Below, piece by piece: positions 34,218 through 42,728 of a DNA stretch of 64,000 bases. The DNA comes from Verrucomicrobiota bacterium. GTDB taxonomy: Bacteria > Verrucomicrobiota > Verrucomicrobiia > Opitutales > Opitutaceae. The stretch spans positions 1 to 64,000 of the forward strand of contig JAEZUE010000074.1 in assembly GCA_023443455.1 (NCBI GenBank), written 5' to 3'. The position numbers and the translations under genes were made by a program. Each line of letters starts with the position of its first letter. Positions within the stretch are counted from its first letter, which is position 1. The notes beneath the pieces are model-generated. The model was given only the letters and a program-made list of their open reading frames with translations, had not been told where the DNA came from and searched no databases.

Positions 34218-34703
34218 TCAGCGCGCCTGCACGGAGATCGCGACCGAGCGGGCCGGCGGCTCCGCCCAGCTGCCCCACGAGCCATCCCATTGGATGGGCT
34301 TGCCGGAGAAATCGACGTCGCCCGCCGCTCCCCCACGATACGCCACCCGCACCCGCACGATCGTGGGCACGCCCGCCGCGCCCGACGTAATGGTGAAAGT
34401 ACGCTGGACCGCCGCCTCGAGATCCTGCTCGAAACCGAGCCCCTTCCACGTCTTGCCGCCGTCGATCGAATGCTCGACGTGGAGGAACCCGATCCGCTCG
34501 CCGCCTCCCACGTCGGTCGACGCGTCGACCTGCACCTCGATCGGCGCATGTTCGCCCACCGACGACGGCGCCGTGAGCTGAAGGACACGGCCCTTCCCCT
34601 GCAACGAACAGGCGGCCAGCAACCCGGCGGCAAACACGCTGAACATGGTACGGGCGCACACCCCGCGCAGCGCCCCGGACAAGAATCGATTGACGATGAT
34701 CAT
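34218..34703 (-). CDS. Putative lipoprotein
   Basis: A 161-residue protein with a type II signal: a basic N-region, a hydrophobic stretch and the lipobox LLAAC (FSVFAAGLLAACSLQG). The mature part (residues 36-161) is beta-rich with EVQVDASTDVGGGERIGFLHVEHSIDGGKTWKG and TIVRVRVAYRGGAAGDVDFSG, like an Ig/fibronectin-type fold. Start ATG at 34703 gives basic residues before the hydrophobic core; the internal ATG at 34646 would leave too short an N-region. It is preceded by the DTW-domain gene on the same strand with a gap of about 75 bp. Likely anchored in the outer or inner membrane; function unknown. Confidence 0.75.
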   Translation of the reverse strand: MIIVNRFLSGALRGVCARTMFSVFAAGLLAACSLQGKGRVLQLTAPSSVGEHAPIEVQVDASTDVGGGERIGFLHVEHSIDGGKTWKGLGFEQDLEAAVQRTFTITSGAAGVPTIVRVRVAYRGGAAGDVDFSGKPIQWDGSWGSWAEPPARSVAISVQAR

Positions 34704-34777
34704 GGCATGACAGAACGAAGGCGTTGCACGGCAATGCCAACTCCGATCGCACCGCCGTCCGCATTTCCGCGCCCACC

Positions 34778-35497
34778 TCACCCCGACGGCGGCGGCGCGA
34801 ACAGCTTCATCGGCCGCCCGCTCCCCGCGCCGCGGGTGAGGCGGCGCCGCTCCGGCGTCCCATAGGCCTGGTGCCGATAGCCCTGCCGCGCCGGATCGTT
34901 CGCGCACCCGATCAGATAGTCCTGCATGCGTTGCAGCAGATCGGGAAGCTGGTTGGGTTCCGGATACGAATCGAGCCCCGCCCGCTCGAGCGCGCCCAGC
35001 AGCTCGTGCGTGGCCTCGAGCGTCGAAAGGCAACCCTCGACCGGCTGCTGCTTGATCACGAACTTGCTCGGCGCGGCCGGAGGAAACACCAGCCGCGGCA
35101 AGCGCTGCAGACTCGGGCTCAACCGCAGCATCTTGCGCGCGCACGACCATGTGCCGTCCAGCACGAACACCACCAGCCGCCGCCCGCCCAGCTCCCCGGC
35201 GTGCAGCCCGCCGGGCAGCACGCGCGCATCGGGACTCGGATACAGCAGCATCGGGAAGTTCGCCGGATCGGCGATCAGCGCCTGCGTGCGCGCCTCGGCA
35301 TCGAACTCCACCCCCATGATCAGCTCGCTGTCGGCCAGGCAGAGATGCGTGAGCCGCCCCGTGCCCGTGCGCTGCTCCTTGTACTCCTTCGGGTGCATCA
35401 GGAACACGACCTTCGTGCGCGTGGGCATCGGCCGGATACTGCCGCACCAGCACAGCGCCTTCGGCCAGAAACAGCGGTAGCACATCTCGCGGCTCAT
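34778..35497 (-). CDS. tRNA-uridine aminocarboxypropyltransferase (DTW domain)
   Basis: A 239-residue DTW-domain enzyme of the TapT/TuaA family, which transfers the aminocarboxypropyl group of S-adenosylmethionine to uridine in tRNA (acp3U). Motifs seen: the Cys-rich start CYRCFWPKALCWCG, the HPKEYKEQRTGTGRL segment, and FVLDGTWSCARKM, which contains the DGTW variant of the DTW motif. The C-terminal part holds STLEATHELLGALE. The ATG at 35497 is chosen because homology begins immediately after it. It neighbours the lipoprotein gene downstream and the ABM-DUF1805 gene upstream, with no functional link obvious. Confidence 0.88.
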   Translation of the reverse strand: MSREMCYRCFWPKALCWCGSIRPMPTRTKVVFLMHPKEYKEQRTGTGRLTHLCLADSELIMGVEFDAEARTQALIADPANFPMLLYPSPDARVLPGGLHAGELGGRRLVVFVLDGTWSCARKMLRLSPSLQRLPRLVFPPAAPSKFVIKQQPVEGCLSTLEATHELLGALERAGLDSYPEPNQLPDLLQRMQDYLIGCANDPARQGYRHQAYGTPERRRLTRGAGSGRPMKLFAPPPSG

Positions 35498-35605
35498 GAC
35501 GGCGGGAGGGGGTGGGAGGCGAGAGGCGTGGCAACGGCGATCATCGGAACCTCCGAGACTCGCAGCCCGCTCCGCCTCCGGCAACCCCCGAGACACTGCC
35601 GTGGG

Positions 35606-36193
35606 CTACAGGAACCCGAGGGCCTCGCGTCCGCTCTGGCCGGGCCGCACGCCACGCGCCTCGGCCGCGGCATTCGCCTCCCGCACTTCCCCGGCCAGCA
35701 GGTCTTCGAGATTGCCGATCGAGCTGCCGGCCGCCGGTTTCACCCGCGCCGCCGGGATGTCGAACTTCTGCAATGCCGACGGATCGATCGCTCCGCAACC
35801 GAGCAGCCCGGTCGAAGTGCGCGCGTACACCAGCGACACCGGGCCGATCGGCAGCACGACCACCTCGACCGATCGACCATCGAGCTCACGTTGCTCGTGC
35901 CGGATGCACGTCAACGTCGAGAGGTGGCGCAGCTCCGGCGGTCCCGCCAACAACGGGCCGGCCTGCCAAAGGGTCTCCGCCAGATAGGCGGTCCCGAGGT
36001 GGGTGTCCTTCGCCGCCCCGTCGCGATAACGTTCGTACACCACCAGGGTGCCCGGATCGGCATCGTCGCGCAGGAGATCGTAGGCCATCGCGCCGGGCTC
36101 GGCGGCGGTCAGGCGGACCTGCTCGCGCAGGATCTTCTCGAGTTGGGCGCCGCAGCCGGGCCGGGCGCGCAGGGTGGCGATGATGTTCTTCAT
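35606..36193 (-). CDS. Fusion of antibiotic-biosynthesis-monooxygenase-like and DUF1805 domains
   Basis: A 195-residue protein with two small domains. Residues 1-90 are ABM-like, a dimeric ferredoxin-type fold (IIATLRARPGCGAQLEKILREQ, TLVVYERYRDGAAKDTH, LAETLWQAGPLL). Residues 105-195 match DUF1805 (YunC type): VVVLPIGPVSLVYARTSTGLLGCGAIDPSALQKF, IPAARV, then EDLLAGEVREANAAAEARGV. Both domains are normally found as separate small proteins. The gene overlaps the upstream AraC regulator by 4 bp (ATGA), so it is translationally coupled. Function is inferred only loosely: oxidation or sensing of a small aromatic or reactive compound, controlled by the AraC protein. Confidence 0.72.
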   Translation of the reverse strand: MKNIIATLRARPGCGAQLEKILREQVRLTAAEPGAMAYDLLRDDADPGTLVVYERYRDGAAKDTHLGTAYLAETLWQAGPLLAGPPELRHLSTLTCIRHEQRELDGRSVEVVVLPIGPVSLVYARTSTGLLGCGAIDPSALQKFDIPAARVKPAAGSSIGNLEDLLAGEVREANAAAEARGVRPGQSGREALGFL

Positions 36194-37065
36194 GCGTGGC
36201 AGTAGGACGCCCCGATCCTACCTCGGACTCGCAGCCGCGGATTGTAGAAATGCGACATGAGTCCCTCCCGGGAAAACACCTCGCGCGGCGCGCGGCCGGC
36301 CAGCGCTTTCAATTCATGGATGAAATGCGCCTGGTCGTAGAATCCGCGCGCCAATGCCGCGTCGAGATAGTCCGACCGCCCCTCCAGCAGCAAATACCGC
36401 ACGGTGTGATGCAGCCGCGCCACCCGACGGAAACGCTTCGGCGAAAGCCCCGTCGTCGCGCCCACGATCCGCTCGAGCTGCCGCGCACTGTATCCGGTCG
36501 CCTCCGCCATGGCCGCGACGCTCTGCGCCGGATCGCCATAATAGAGCGCATCCACCAACCGGTCCTCCAGCCCCACCTGCCCCTGCCATGTCCGCAACGC
36601 CGCGAGCAGGAAGTCGAACACGACCGCCGCCCGCTCCCCGAGTCCGGGCAGTGACGCCAGACGCTCCGGCAATCCGACCACCTCCGGCCCGAAATGCTCG
36701 ACGGCAGGCGCAAAGCGGTCGATCAACCCGGCCATGGGCAGCCCCCCGAAATGCCGCACCGCACTCGACCGGAACCGCACCGCCACGAACCCCACCGGAC
36801 CGGAAGCCGAAAGCGGGCTTGAATACGAGCGCAGACAGCACAGGTGTGCGGGCGGCAGAAGACTCCGCGCGCCGTCCGCACCGAGCACGAGAAACGGACA
36901 CCGATAATGGAGCACCAGCTCCGCCCCGGTCCCCGGCAGCAGCAGCGGCAGTGGCCCCGGGCCGTCGCACTCCCACGACCACAAACGTTCCACATACGGG
37001 GCCAACTCCGCCGGCGGCACCAGGTACGCGCGGCGGATGGCGGAAACGGTCGATGACGACGGCAT
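36190..37065 (-). CDS. AraC-family transcriptional regulator
   Basis: A 291-residue protein. The N-terminal 160 residues form an effector region (AYLVPPAELAPYVERLWSWE, LPLLLPGTGAELVLHYRCPF, VGFVAVRFRSSAVRHFGG) of the DUF6597/AraC-associated type. Residues 190-285 are the AraC DNA-binding domain with two helix-turn-helices: AAMAEATGYSARQLERIVGATTGLSPKRFRR and DYLDAALARGFYDQAHFIHELKALAGRAPREVF. Start ATG at 37065 is chosen over an upstream GTG at 37086. Its stop overlaps the start of the ABM-DUF1805 gene, which is therefore the likely regulated partner. Confidence 0.9.
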   Translation of the reverse strand: MPSSSTVSAIRRAYLVPPAELAPYVERLWSWECDGPGPLPLLLPGTGAELVLHYRCPFLVLGADGARSLLPPAHLCCLRSYSSPLSASGPVGFVAVRFRSSAVRHFGGLPMAGLIDRFAPAVEHFGPEVVGLPERLASLPGLGERAAVVFDFLLAALRTWQGQVGLEDRLVDALYYGDPAQSVAAMAEATGYSARQLERIVGATTGLSPKRFRRVARLHHTVRYLLLEGRSDYLDAALARGFYDQAHFIHELKALAGRAPREVFSREGLMSHFYNPRLRVRGRIGASYCHA

Positions 37066-37104
37066 GAAGATGGGAACGGCCCGCACGGCCGTTTCCTCGA
37101 GACT

Positions 37105-38088
37105 TCAATACGGACCGCGGATGTTCGCCGCGACCTCCGCGGCGTAGAACTCGCGCAGCCGCGCATGCAGCTCGGGCGGCAGCGGCGTCAGCTCGCTGGC
37201 GCGGATGTTGCCGCGCACCTGCGCCGGGTTGCGCGCTCCCGGGATGATCGAGGTCACCGCGTCGTGGTCGAGGCACCAGCGCAACGCGAAGTCGGCCAGG
37301 CTCAGACCGGCCGGCACGAGGCCGCGCAGCGCATCGGCCAGCTCCACCCCCTTCACGAAGGGCAGGCCCGCGAAGGTCTCGCCCACGTTGAACGCCTGCC
37401 CGTCGCGATTGAACGTGCGGTGGTCGTCGGCGGGGAAGGTCGTATCCGCCCTGTACTTTCCCGCGAGCAATCCGCTGGCCAGCGGCAACCGCACGATGAA
37501 CGCCACCCCCTTCGCCTTCACCTGCGGCAACAGCTCGGCGACCGCCTTCTGGCGGAAGATATTGAAGATGAACTGGAGCGACGCGAGGCCCGGCACCTCG
37601 AGGCAATGCAGCGCCTCCGCGACCGTCTCCACGCTCGCGCCGAAGGCCTTGATCTTTCCTTCCTGCTTCAACTCGCCGAGCACCTCGAACACCTCGCCGC
37701 GTTTCAGCTCATCGAAGGGGATGCAGTGCAACTGCGTAAGGTCGAGGGCCTCGACCCCGAGGTTGCGCAGCGAGTCCTCGGTATGCCGGCGCATCGCCGC
37801 CCCGGTGAAGTTCGCCGGCCAACCCGGGTCGCCGCGCCGCCCCAGTTTCGTGGCCACGAACACCTCCGCCTTGGTCGTGCGCAGAAACTCGCCGACCATC
37901 TTCTCGCTGCGCCCGTCGCCGTACACGTCGGCGGTATCGAAGAAGGTGACGCCGTTCTCGTACGCGCTGAACAGCGTCGCCTGCGCGTCCGCCGCGGACA
38001 CGCCGCCCCAGTTGCCGCCGAGCTGCCAGCAGCCCAGGCCCACTTCACTCACGTTGCGCCCGGTCGGGCCGAAAATGCGGTGTTTCAT
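37105..38088 (-). CDS. Aldo/keto reductase
   Basis: A 327-residue NADPH-dependent reductase of the TIM-barrel family. Landmarks: LGLGCWQLGG-type start (VGLGCWQLGGNWGG), the catalytic Asp/Tyr segment FFDTADVYGDGRSEKMVGEFL, the lysine in VFVATKLGRRG, the histidine in LDLTQLHCIP, and the cofactor-binding end TSIIPGARNPAQVRGNI. Homologs reduce aldehydes, ketones or sugars; the substrate is unknown. The start at 38088 gives the standard N-terminus MKHRIFGPTG. The gene lies 39 bp upstream of the AraC gene (same strand) and may be in the same unit. Confidence 0.93.
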   Translation of the reverse strand: MKHRIFGPTGRNVSEVGLGCWQLGGNWGGVSAADAQATLFSAYENGVTFFDTADVYGDGRSEKMVGEFLRTTKAEVFVATKLGRRGDPGWPANFTGAAMRRHTEDSLRNLGVEALDLTQLHCIPFDELKRGEVFEVLGELKQEGKIKAFGASVETVAEALHCLEVPGLASLQFIFNIFRQKAVAELLPQVKAKGVAFIVRLPLASGLLAGKYRADTTFPADDHRTFNRDGQAFNVGETFAGLPFVKGVELADALRGLVPAGLSLADFALRWCLDHDAVTSIIPGARNPAQVRGNIRASELTPLPPELHARLREFYAAEVAANIRGPY

Positions 38089-38361
38089 GCGGGCGCACAG
38101 TGGCGCGAGAAAGGTTATGGGCAAACCGACTCGGCATTGAAGCATTGGTCCGCCGTGAAAACGGCCGCACACCGGCGTGCCCTCCGAATGTCGATCACGG
38201 ACTCGGCGCCCCACGCCCTCCACCGCCCCGCAACCAACGGGGTCCCATCGCCCCCGGCCAACACGTCCCCCCCCGGTCCCAGCGGCAGCGACCCCAACCC
38301 CAGCCCCAGCCGCGGTCCCAGCTCCAGCCGCAGTCGCGGCCCGCCCCCCGGCCCCAGCCGC
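38089..38361. other. Low-complexity intergenic region upstream of two divergent genes
   Basis: The 422-bp gap between the reductase (minus) and the EamA transporter (plus) holds no convincing gene. Around 38270-38360 it is a C-rich degenerate repeat built from CCCCAGC and CGGTCCCAGC words. It abuts the palindrome at 38362-38413. Proline/arginine/serine-rich open frames across it are by-products of this composition. Confidence 0.55.
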
Positions 38362-38413
38362 CCAAACAACGCGTTTCGATGGTGCGACCGCACCACTAAA
38401 ACGCGTTGTTTGG
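38362..38413. repeat. Dispersed long palindrome, imperfect copy
   Basis: A 52-bp inverted repeat sharing the words AACAACGCGTTT, TGGTGCGA and AACGCGTTGTT with the perfect palindrome at 55272-55325. Its arms differ at three adjacent positions. It lies between divergent genes, upstream of the EamA gene. Confidence 0.85.
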
Positions 38414-38510
38414 CCCACCCGCGTGCGGCGCGCAACCCGCGCACACTGGGAGCCCCATGCCTCCGCGATTTTCATCGCACCGACCCGACCGCCCGCGTTG
38501 GCTCCAACCC

Positions 38511-39374
38511 ATGTCGGAGCAACGGCAGCACCCGCAGGCGGTTCTCGGACTCCTCGGCGCCGCGCTGCTGTGGAGCTCGGGCGGCATGCTGCTCAAGTCG
38601 GTCGCCCACGTGCATCCGCTGGTCGTTTCCGGCACCCGCAGCCTGATCGCCGCCTTGGTCCTGATGATCGCACTGCGCCGCTGGCGTTTCCGGATCACGC
38701 CGACCGTGGTCGCGGCGGCACTGGCCTACTCCGGCACGACGGCGCTTTTCGTTGTCGCCAACCAGCTCACGACCGCCGCCAACGCCATCCTCCTGCAGTA
38801 CACCGCTCCGGTCTTCGCCGCGTGGTTCGGCTGGTGGCTGCTCGGCGAGAAGGTCACCCGGCTCGACTGGATCACCATCGGTGTCGTCTTCGGCGGCATG
38901 ACGCTGTTCTTCGCCGATGCCCTCAGCCCGTCCGGCTTGCTCGGCAGCATCCTGTCGATCGTGAGCGGGGTCTCGTTCGCACTCATGGCCGTGCTGCTCC
39001 GCAAACAACGCGACGCCGAACCGGTCGACTCCATCGTGCTGGGCAATCTGTTCGGCGCCGTGGTCGGGCTGCCGTTCTTCGCCGTGAGCGCAACTCCCGA
39101 TGCCCGCGGCTGGTTCGCGCTGGCGACGCTCGGCGTCTTCCAGCTCGGGCTCTCCTATCTCCTCTACGCCCGCGCCATCCGGCATGTCACCGCGCTGGGG
39201 TCGATCCTCATCCTCATGATCGAGCCGCTGCTCAACCCGCTCTGGGTCGCCCTCACCATCGGCGAACGCCCCGGCCGCTGGGCCCTGGTCGGCGGCGCCG
39301 TGGTGGTGGGCGCGGTCACCTCCCGCGCGCTTTTGCTCGCCCGCCCGCAACGCCCCGTGTCCTCCGTTCCATGA
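38511..39374 (+). CDS. EamA/DMT-family transporter
   Basis: A 287-residue, ten-helix transporter with two EamA repeats. Repeat 1: VLGLLGAALLWSSGGMLLKSV through YTAPVFAAWFGWWLLGEKVTRLDW. Repeat 2: ILSIVSGVSFALMAVLLRKQR through MIEPLLNPLWVALTIGERPG. The conserved glutamate/proline segments at the ends of both repeats are present. Drug/metabolite exporters of this kind move amino acids, nucleobases or other small molecules; substrate unknown. I chose the ATG at 38511 on family length; one at 38457 is possible. The stop overlaps the next start (ATGA), implying coupling to the hydrolase. Confidence 0.9.
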   Translation: MSEQRQHPQAVLGLLGAALLWSSGGMLLKSVAHVHPLVVSGTRSLIAALVLMIALRRWRFRITPTVVAAALAYSGTTALFVVANQLTTAANAILLQYTAPVFAAWFGWWLLGEKVTRLDWITIGVVFGGMTLFFADALSPSGLLGSILSIVSGVSFALMAVLLRKQRDAEPVDSIVLGNLFGAVVGLPFFAVSATPDARGWFALATLGVFQLGLSYLLYARAIRHVTALGSILILMIEPLLNPLWVALTIGERPGRWALVGGAVVVGAVTSRALLLARPQRPVSSVP

Positions 39375-40039
39375 CAGCCGCCCCCCATCCCGTGAACGAA
39401 GCGGTCGTGATCCTGCACGGCGTGGCGATCAACAGCCGCCTCACCGCCCGCCTGGCGAAGATCGTCGCCGCCGCCGGCTACACGGTGCACAACCTCGACT
39501 ACCCGTCGAAAACCGTGCCGCTGCCCGAACTCGGACCGAAATGGCTCGCGGCGAAATTGGCCGCACTCGGCGTCGCCCGCGCGGAGCGCCTCCACTTCGT
39601 CACCCACTCGATGGGCGGGCTCATCGTGCGCGGCTACCTCGCCGCACACCGCCCTGCCAACCTTGGCCGAGTCGTCACCATAGTTCCCCCACACCACGGC
39701 AGCGCGGTTTCCGACCGGTTGCGCCGCCTCCCGCTCATCTGGCGCCTCATCGGCCGCAACCTCGGCGCGCTCGGCACCGGACCCGACGCCTACTGGCGCA
39801 CGCTCCCGCAACGCGCCGACTTCGACCTCGGCGTCATTGCCGGCAGCTCCGCGCTGAACCCACTCGGCTGGTTCTTCCTCGAGCGCCCGCACGACGGCAC
39901 CGTGGCCGAGCGCAGCACCCGCCTCGCCGGCATGACCGACCACATCCTGCTGTCGTCGAACCATACGCTCATCCTCTTCCGCCGCCGCACCGCCGAACAG
40001 ACCCTCGCCTTCCTCCGCACCGGCCGCTTCGCGCGGTGA
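39371..40039 (+). CDS. Lipase-like alpha/beta hydrolase
   Basis: A 222-residue alpha/beta hydrolase of the triacylglycerol-lipase/PGAP1-like type. It opens with the oxyanion-hole strand AVVILHGVAINSR. The nucleophile elbow is FVTHSMGGLIVRGYL with the catalytic serine. PPHHGSAVSDRLR follows, then a later GTVAERSTRL with candidate acid, and SSNHTLILFRR with the probable catalytic histidine. No signal peptide is visible, so it is likely cytoplasmic. It is translationally coupled to the EamA transporter (4-bp overlap). Confidence 0.85.
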   Translation: MTAAPHPVNEAVVILHGVAINSRLTARLAKIVAAAGYTVHNLDYPSKTVPLPELGPKWLAAKLAALGVARAERLHFVTHSMGGLIVRGYLAAHRPANLGRVVTIVPPHHGSAVSDRLRRLPLIWRLIGRNLGALGTGPDAYWRTLPQRADFDLGVIAGSSALNPLGWFFLERPHDGTVAERSTRLAGMTDHILLSSNHTLILFRRRTAEQTLAFLRTGRFAR

Positions 40040-40066
40040 GGGCGGCACGGGAACAGGGCCGTCCCA

Positions 40067-41032
40067 TCACTCCTCCCGTCGCCGCACCGGCAGCTGCACC
40101 AGCACGTTCGCGGCGGTGAGCAGGAGCCCGCCGACGACGAGGTGCCACGTCAGCATCTCGTTGGCATAGTCGACCCCGGTACAGCGCGAGAGATACACCG
40201 GCAGGAACAGCGCCAGCACCGAAGCCGACACCGGCTCGAGCGTGTAGATCAGCCCGGCCTCGGTCGCCGTGATGCGGGGCTGGCACGCGTTCATCACCAG
40301 AAAACAGAAGATCGTGCACGCGGCGGTGAGCACCAGGGTGAGGCCCTGCCATGCGGAGGAACCGGCCAACGCGAGCAGCACCGCCGGCTGCGGCACCATC
40401 ACCACGGCGGCGATACCGAAAGCCGCGCCCACCGCCAGGAACATCGCGGCCGTGACCGGCAGCGCCCGGTTGCCGGCGAACTCCCGGCGCTCCAGCCACA
40501 GGATCTGCCCCATGAAGAACAGCGAGCCGAGCAGCGTCTCCACCTCACCACGACCGAGCCGGAACGCCGCCACGTCCACCCGCCCGAGCACGCCCACGCC
40601 GAGCACCACGAGCGCGCAGGCGGCCCCCACGGCCCGGCGCGGCGGCCGGCGCGTGCGCAGCGCCACCCACAGCGGGATCAGCACGGCGTAGAGCTGGGTC
40701 AAAAATGCGGATACAGAGGCGTCGGTGTACTGCAGCCCGTCGACCTGCAGCAGCAGCCCGAGCCCGAGGAAGAGCGCCAGCCCCGCGCCCTGCCGCAGCT
40801 CCGCCCGCGTCGGGCGGCCCTGCCGCCACCACGCGATCGCGGCCACCACCGCACCGGCGAGCAGGAAGCGCGGCGCCACCGTGCACACCGTCACCAACCA
40901 ACTGCCACTGCCGGGGACCAGTGCGCGCTGGAGCTCGCCGAGGCACTTGATCAGCGGGAAGCTCAGACCCCAGACCAGCGTCGCGACGACGAGCAGGACG
41001 ATGGCGCGGGAACGGGGCGGCGAGGAGGGCAT
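40067..41032 (-). CDS. EamA/DMT-family transporter
   Basis: A 321-residue, ten-helix permease. The N-terminal helix AIVLLVVATLVWGLSFPLIKCL is typical, as are VDGLQYTDASVSAFLTQLYAVLIPLWVAL in repeat 1 and ATEAGLIYTLEPVSASVLALFLPVY in repeat 2. The start at 41032 gives a standard length. It is convergent with the hydrolase gene (28-bp gap) and unlike the other EamA protein in sequence, so they are not recent duplicates. Substrate unknown. Confidence 0.9.
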   Translation of the reverse strand: MPSSPPRSRAIVLLVVATLVWGLSFPLIKCLGELQRALVPGSGSWLVTVCTVAPRFLLAGAVVAAIAWWRQGRPTRAELRQGAGLALFLGLGLLLQVDGLQYTDASVSAFLTQLYAVLIPLWVALRTRRPPRRAVGAACALVVLGVGVLGRVDVAAFRLGRGEVETLLGSLFFMGQILWLERREFAGNRALPVTAAMFLAVGAAFGIAAVVMVPQPAVLLALAGSSAWQGLTLVLTAACTIFCFLVMNACQPRITATEAGLIYTLEPVSASVLALFLPVYLSRCTGVDYANEMLTWHLVVGGLLLTAANVLVQLPVRRREE

Positions 41033-41215
41033 TCCCGCGCAGCATGCCCGAGCGGCCCCGGCACAGGCGAGCGAGTTTCGCCGGGGCGCGCGTCGCGGGC
41101 CCGCCGCCTGTCCGGCTTCCAAAGGAAGGGGCGAGCTGTAGTGCCGTCGGCGACTTTTGCGCTCGGCCACGCCGCCGCCGGCCCCCAGTCTGCCGGACCG
41201 AACCCGTCCACCGTC

Positions 41216-41413
41216 ATGAAACCGCCACGCCGCCGCAGACCACGCCTCACCCTGGAACACGCCCTGTTCTTCGCGACGTGCGCGCTGCTCGTGGCCGGCT
41301 CGGCCTGGGTCGCCCGCAGCCCCGCACCGGGCGGCGCCGCCGAGGGCGGATCCTGGGTGGGCTCGCTGCCCAGCCTGGGGCTGCCCCTGGTCCGCACAAT
41401 CCTGTCGCGGTAG
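41216..41413 (+). CDS. Possible small single-helix membrane protein
   Basis: A 65-codon frame with a basic N-terminus (MKPPRRRRPRLTLEHALFF), one membrane helix (ALFFATCALLVAGSAWVA) and a Gly/Pro/Leu-rich tail. This positive-inside pattern makes it plausible, but I recognise no family and saw no strong ribosome-binding site. The alternative is that the 480-bp gap between the EamA gene and the SWIB gene is non-coding. Confidence 0.35.
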   Translation: MKPPRRRRPRLTLEHALFFATCALLVAGSAWVARSPAPGGAAEGGSWVGSLPSLGLPLVRTILSR

Positions 41414-41456
41414 TTCTGCGACGGCGGGCCGAAAGCCCCCGCCCCCGAAATCCGGA

Positions 41457-41495
41457 CACAAAGAAGGCGCCGGGAGCGTGAGCTCGACCGGCGCC
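41457..41495 (-). terminator. Rho-independent terminator of the SWIB gene
   Basis: Minus-strand stem of 8 bp (41495-41488 with 41473-41466), 14-nt loop, then TTCTTTGTG. It starts 22 bp after the SWIB stop codon. Confidence 0.75.
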
Positions 41496-41516
41496 AGGCG
41501 GGCGGGAGAATGTATC

Positions 41517-41789
41517 TTACTTCTTGAGATGGCCCGAGACGAGCTTGGTCATCTCGAACATCGTCACGGTCTTCTTGCCACCGAAGACGGCCTTGAGCTT
41601 GTCGTCGGCATTGATGTTGGTCTTGGCCTTCTTGTCCTGGAGGCCGTTCTTCTTGATGTACGCCCAGAGCTTCTTGGTCAGCTCCGTGCGGGGCAGGGGG
41701 TTCGAGCCCACGACGGCGGCGAGCGCCTCATCAGGCTGAACGGGTTTCATGAAAGCAGCGTTGGGTTTACGGGGAGACTTTTTAGCCAT
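41517..41789 (-). CDS. SWIB/MDM2-domain protein
   Basis: A 90-residue basic protein that is almost entirely a SWIB domain: MKPVQPDEALAAVVGSNPLPRTELTKKLWAYIKKNGLQD, followed by INADDKLKAVFGGKKTVTMFEMTKLV, the hallmark motifs. In eukaryotes SWIB occurs in SWI/SNF remodellers. Stand-alone bacterial forms are known in Chlamydiae and Verrucomicrobiota and are presumed nucleoid or DNA-topology proteins. The N-terminal KKSPRK is positively charged, suiting DNA binding. It is a single-gene unit with its own terminator. Confidence 0.92.
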   Translation of the reverse strand: MAKKSPRKPNAAFMKPVQPDEALAAVVGSNPLPRTELTKKLWAYIKKNGLQDKKAKTNINADDKLKAVFGGKKTVTMFEMTKLVSGHLKK

Positions 41790-42132
41790 ACGAGAGCGGT
41801 GATACTCCCGGGCCGGACCAAAGCAACAGGAATTTCAGAGGAGAAAGCGTCTGTTTGCCGGGGAAAACCGACGAACTGCAACAAGGATCCGGGCACGCGA
41901 TTCCGGCCGGCATTCGCCGCCCCGGCCGCCCGATCCGGGCACGCCGGGGGCCGCCCCCGCCACGGTTAATCGACTTGCCAGCCCTGCGGCCCATTGAGAG
42001 GAAGCGGCCCGCAGGTTGTCAGTTTCCGCAACTGGATAGTCGTCAAGTGAGCTCACGTTCGGTGACGATTTGAAACCCGGCAGTCGGGCACAGGGAGGAA
42101 AGCAACCGGCAGTCAGTCAGAGTCAGATCGCA
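41790..42132. other. Divergent intergenic region between SWIB and RRM genes
   Basis: A 343-bp gap with no credible gene. It must contain both divergent promoters and a leader for the RRM gene. The last 70 bases before that gene contain GGGAGGAAAGC and short AGTCAG repeats. I can identify no clear -35/-10 pair, riboswitch or operator. Confidence 0.45.
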
Positions 42133-42600
42133 ATGAGCACCAAACTGTACGTCGGGAACGTTCCGTTCTCCACGACCTCCCAGGACCTCCAGAACCTGTT
42201 CGCCCAGTACGGCGCAGTCGCCTCCGTCGAATTGATCGCGGACAAGTTCACCGGTCGGTCCCGCGGCTTCGCGTTCGTCAGCATGGAGACGGCCGAAGAC
42301 GCCCAGAAGGCCATCGAGGGCCTCAACGGCCACGGGCTCGACGGCCGGAACCTCACCGTCAACGAAGCCCGCCCGAAGGAAGACCGCCCGCAACGCAGCG
42401 GCGGCTTCGGTGGCGGCGAACGCCGCAGTTTTGGCGGCGGTAGTGGTGGTGGCGGCGGCGGCCGCGGTTTCGGCGGCGGCGAACGTCGCGGCTTCGGCGG
42501 TGGCAGCGGCGGCGGCCGCGGTGGCCGTGGCGGCTACGGCGAACGCAGCGAACGCGACTTCGGCGGCGAGCGCGACGACCGACGCGAACGTCGTTATTGA
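42133..42600 (+). CDS. Glycine-rich RRM RNA-binding protein
   Basis: A 155-residue protein with one RRM at residues 3-82. RNP2 (LYVGNVPFS) and RNP1 (RGFAFVSMET) are intact, as is the end DGRNLTVNEARPKEDR. A Gly/Arg-rich tail (GGFGGGERR repeats, residues 93-155) follows. This matches the bacterial RNA-binding proteins of cyanobacterial Rbp type, thought to act as RNA chaperones, often induced by cold. The ATG at 42133 starts exactly at the domain. A strong terminator follows the stop codon. Confidence 0.93.
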   Translation: MSTKLYVGNVPFSTTSQDLQNLFAQYGAVASVELIADKFTGRSRGFAFVSMETAEDAQKAIEGLNGHGLDGRNLTVNEARPKEDRPQRSGGFGGGERRSFGGGSGGGGGGRGFGGGERRGFGGGSGGGRGGRGGYGERSERDFGGERDDRRERRY

Positions 42601-42628
42601 TTCCCGACTACTTCCTCCGTCGTTCTCC

Positions 42629-42654
42629 GGCCGGGCTTCGCGCCCGGCCTTTTT
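42629..42654 (+). terminator. Rho-independent terminator of the RRM gene
   Basis: An 8-bp stem GGCCGGGC/GCCCGGCC with a 5-nt loop, followed immediately by TTTTTC; 29 bp after the stop codon. Confidence 0.92.
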
Positions 42655-42728
42655 CTTGCCCGCCCGACCCCACGAAAAGATTCGCCTTGCGCCGGAAACC
42701 GAAAACACGTTTTGAGTTTCCTACGTTT

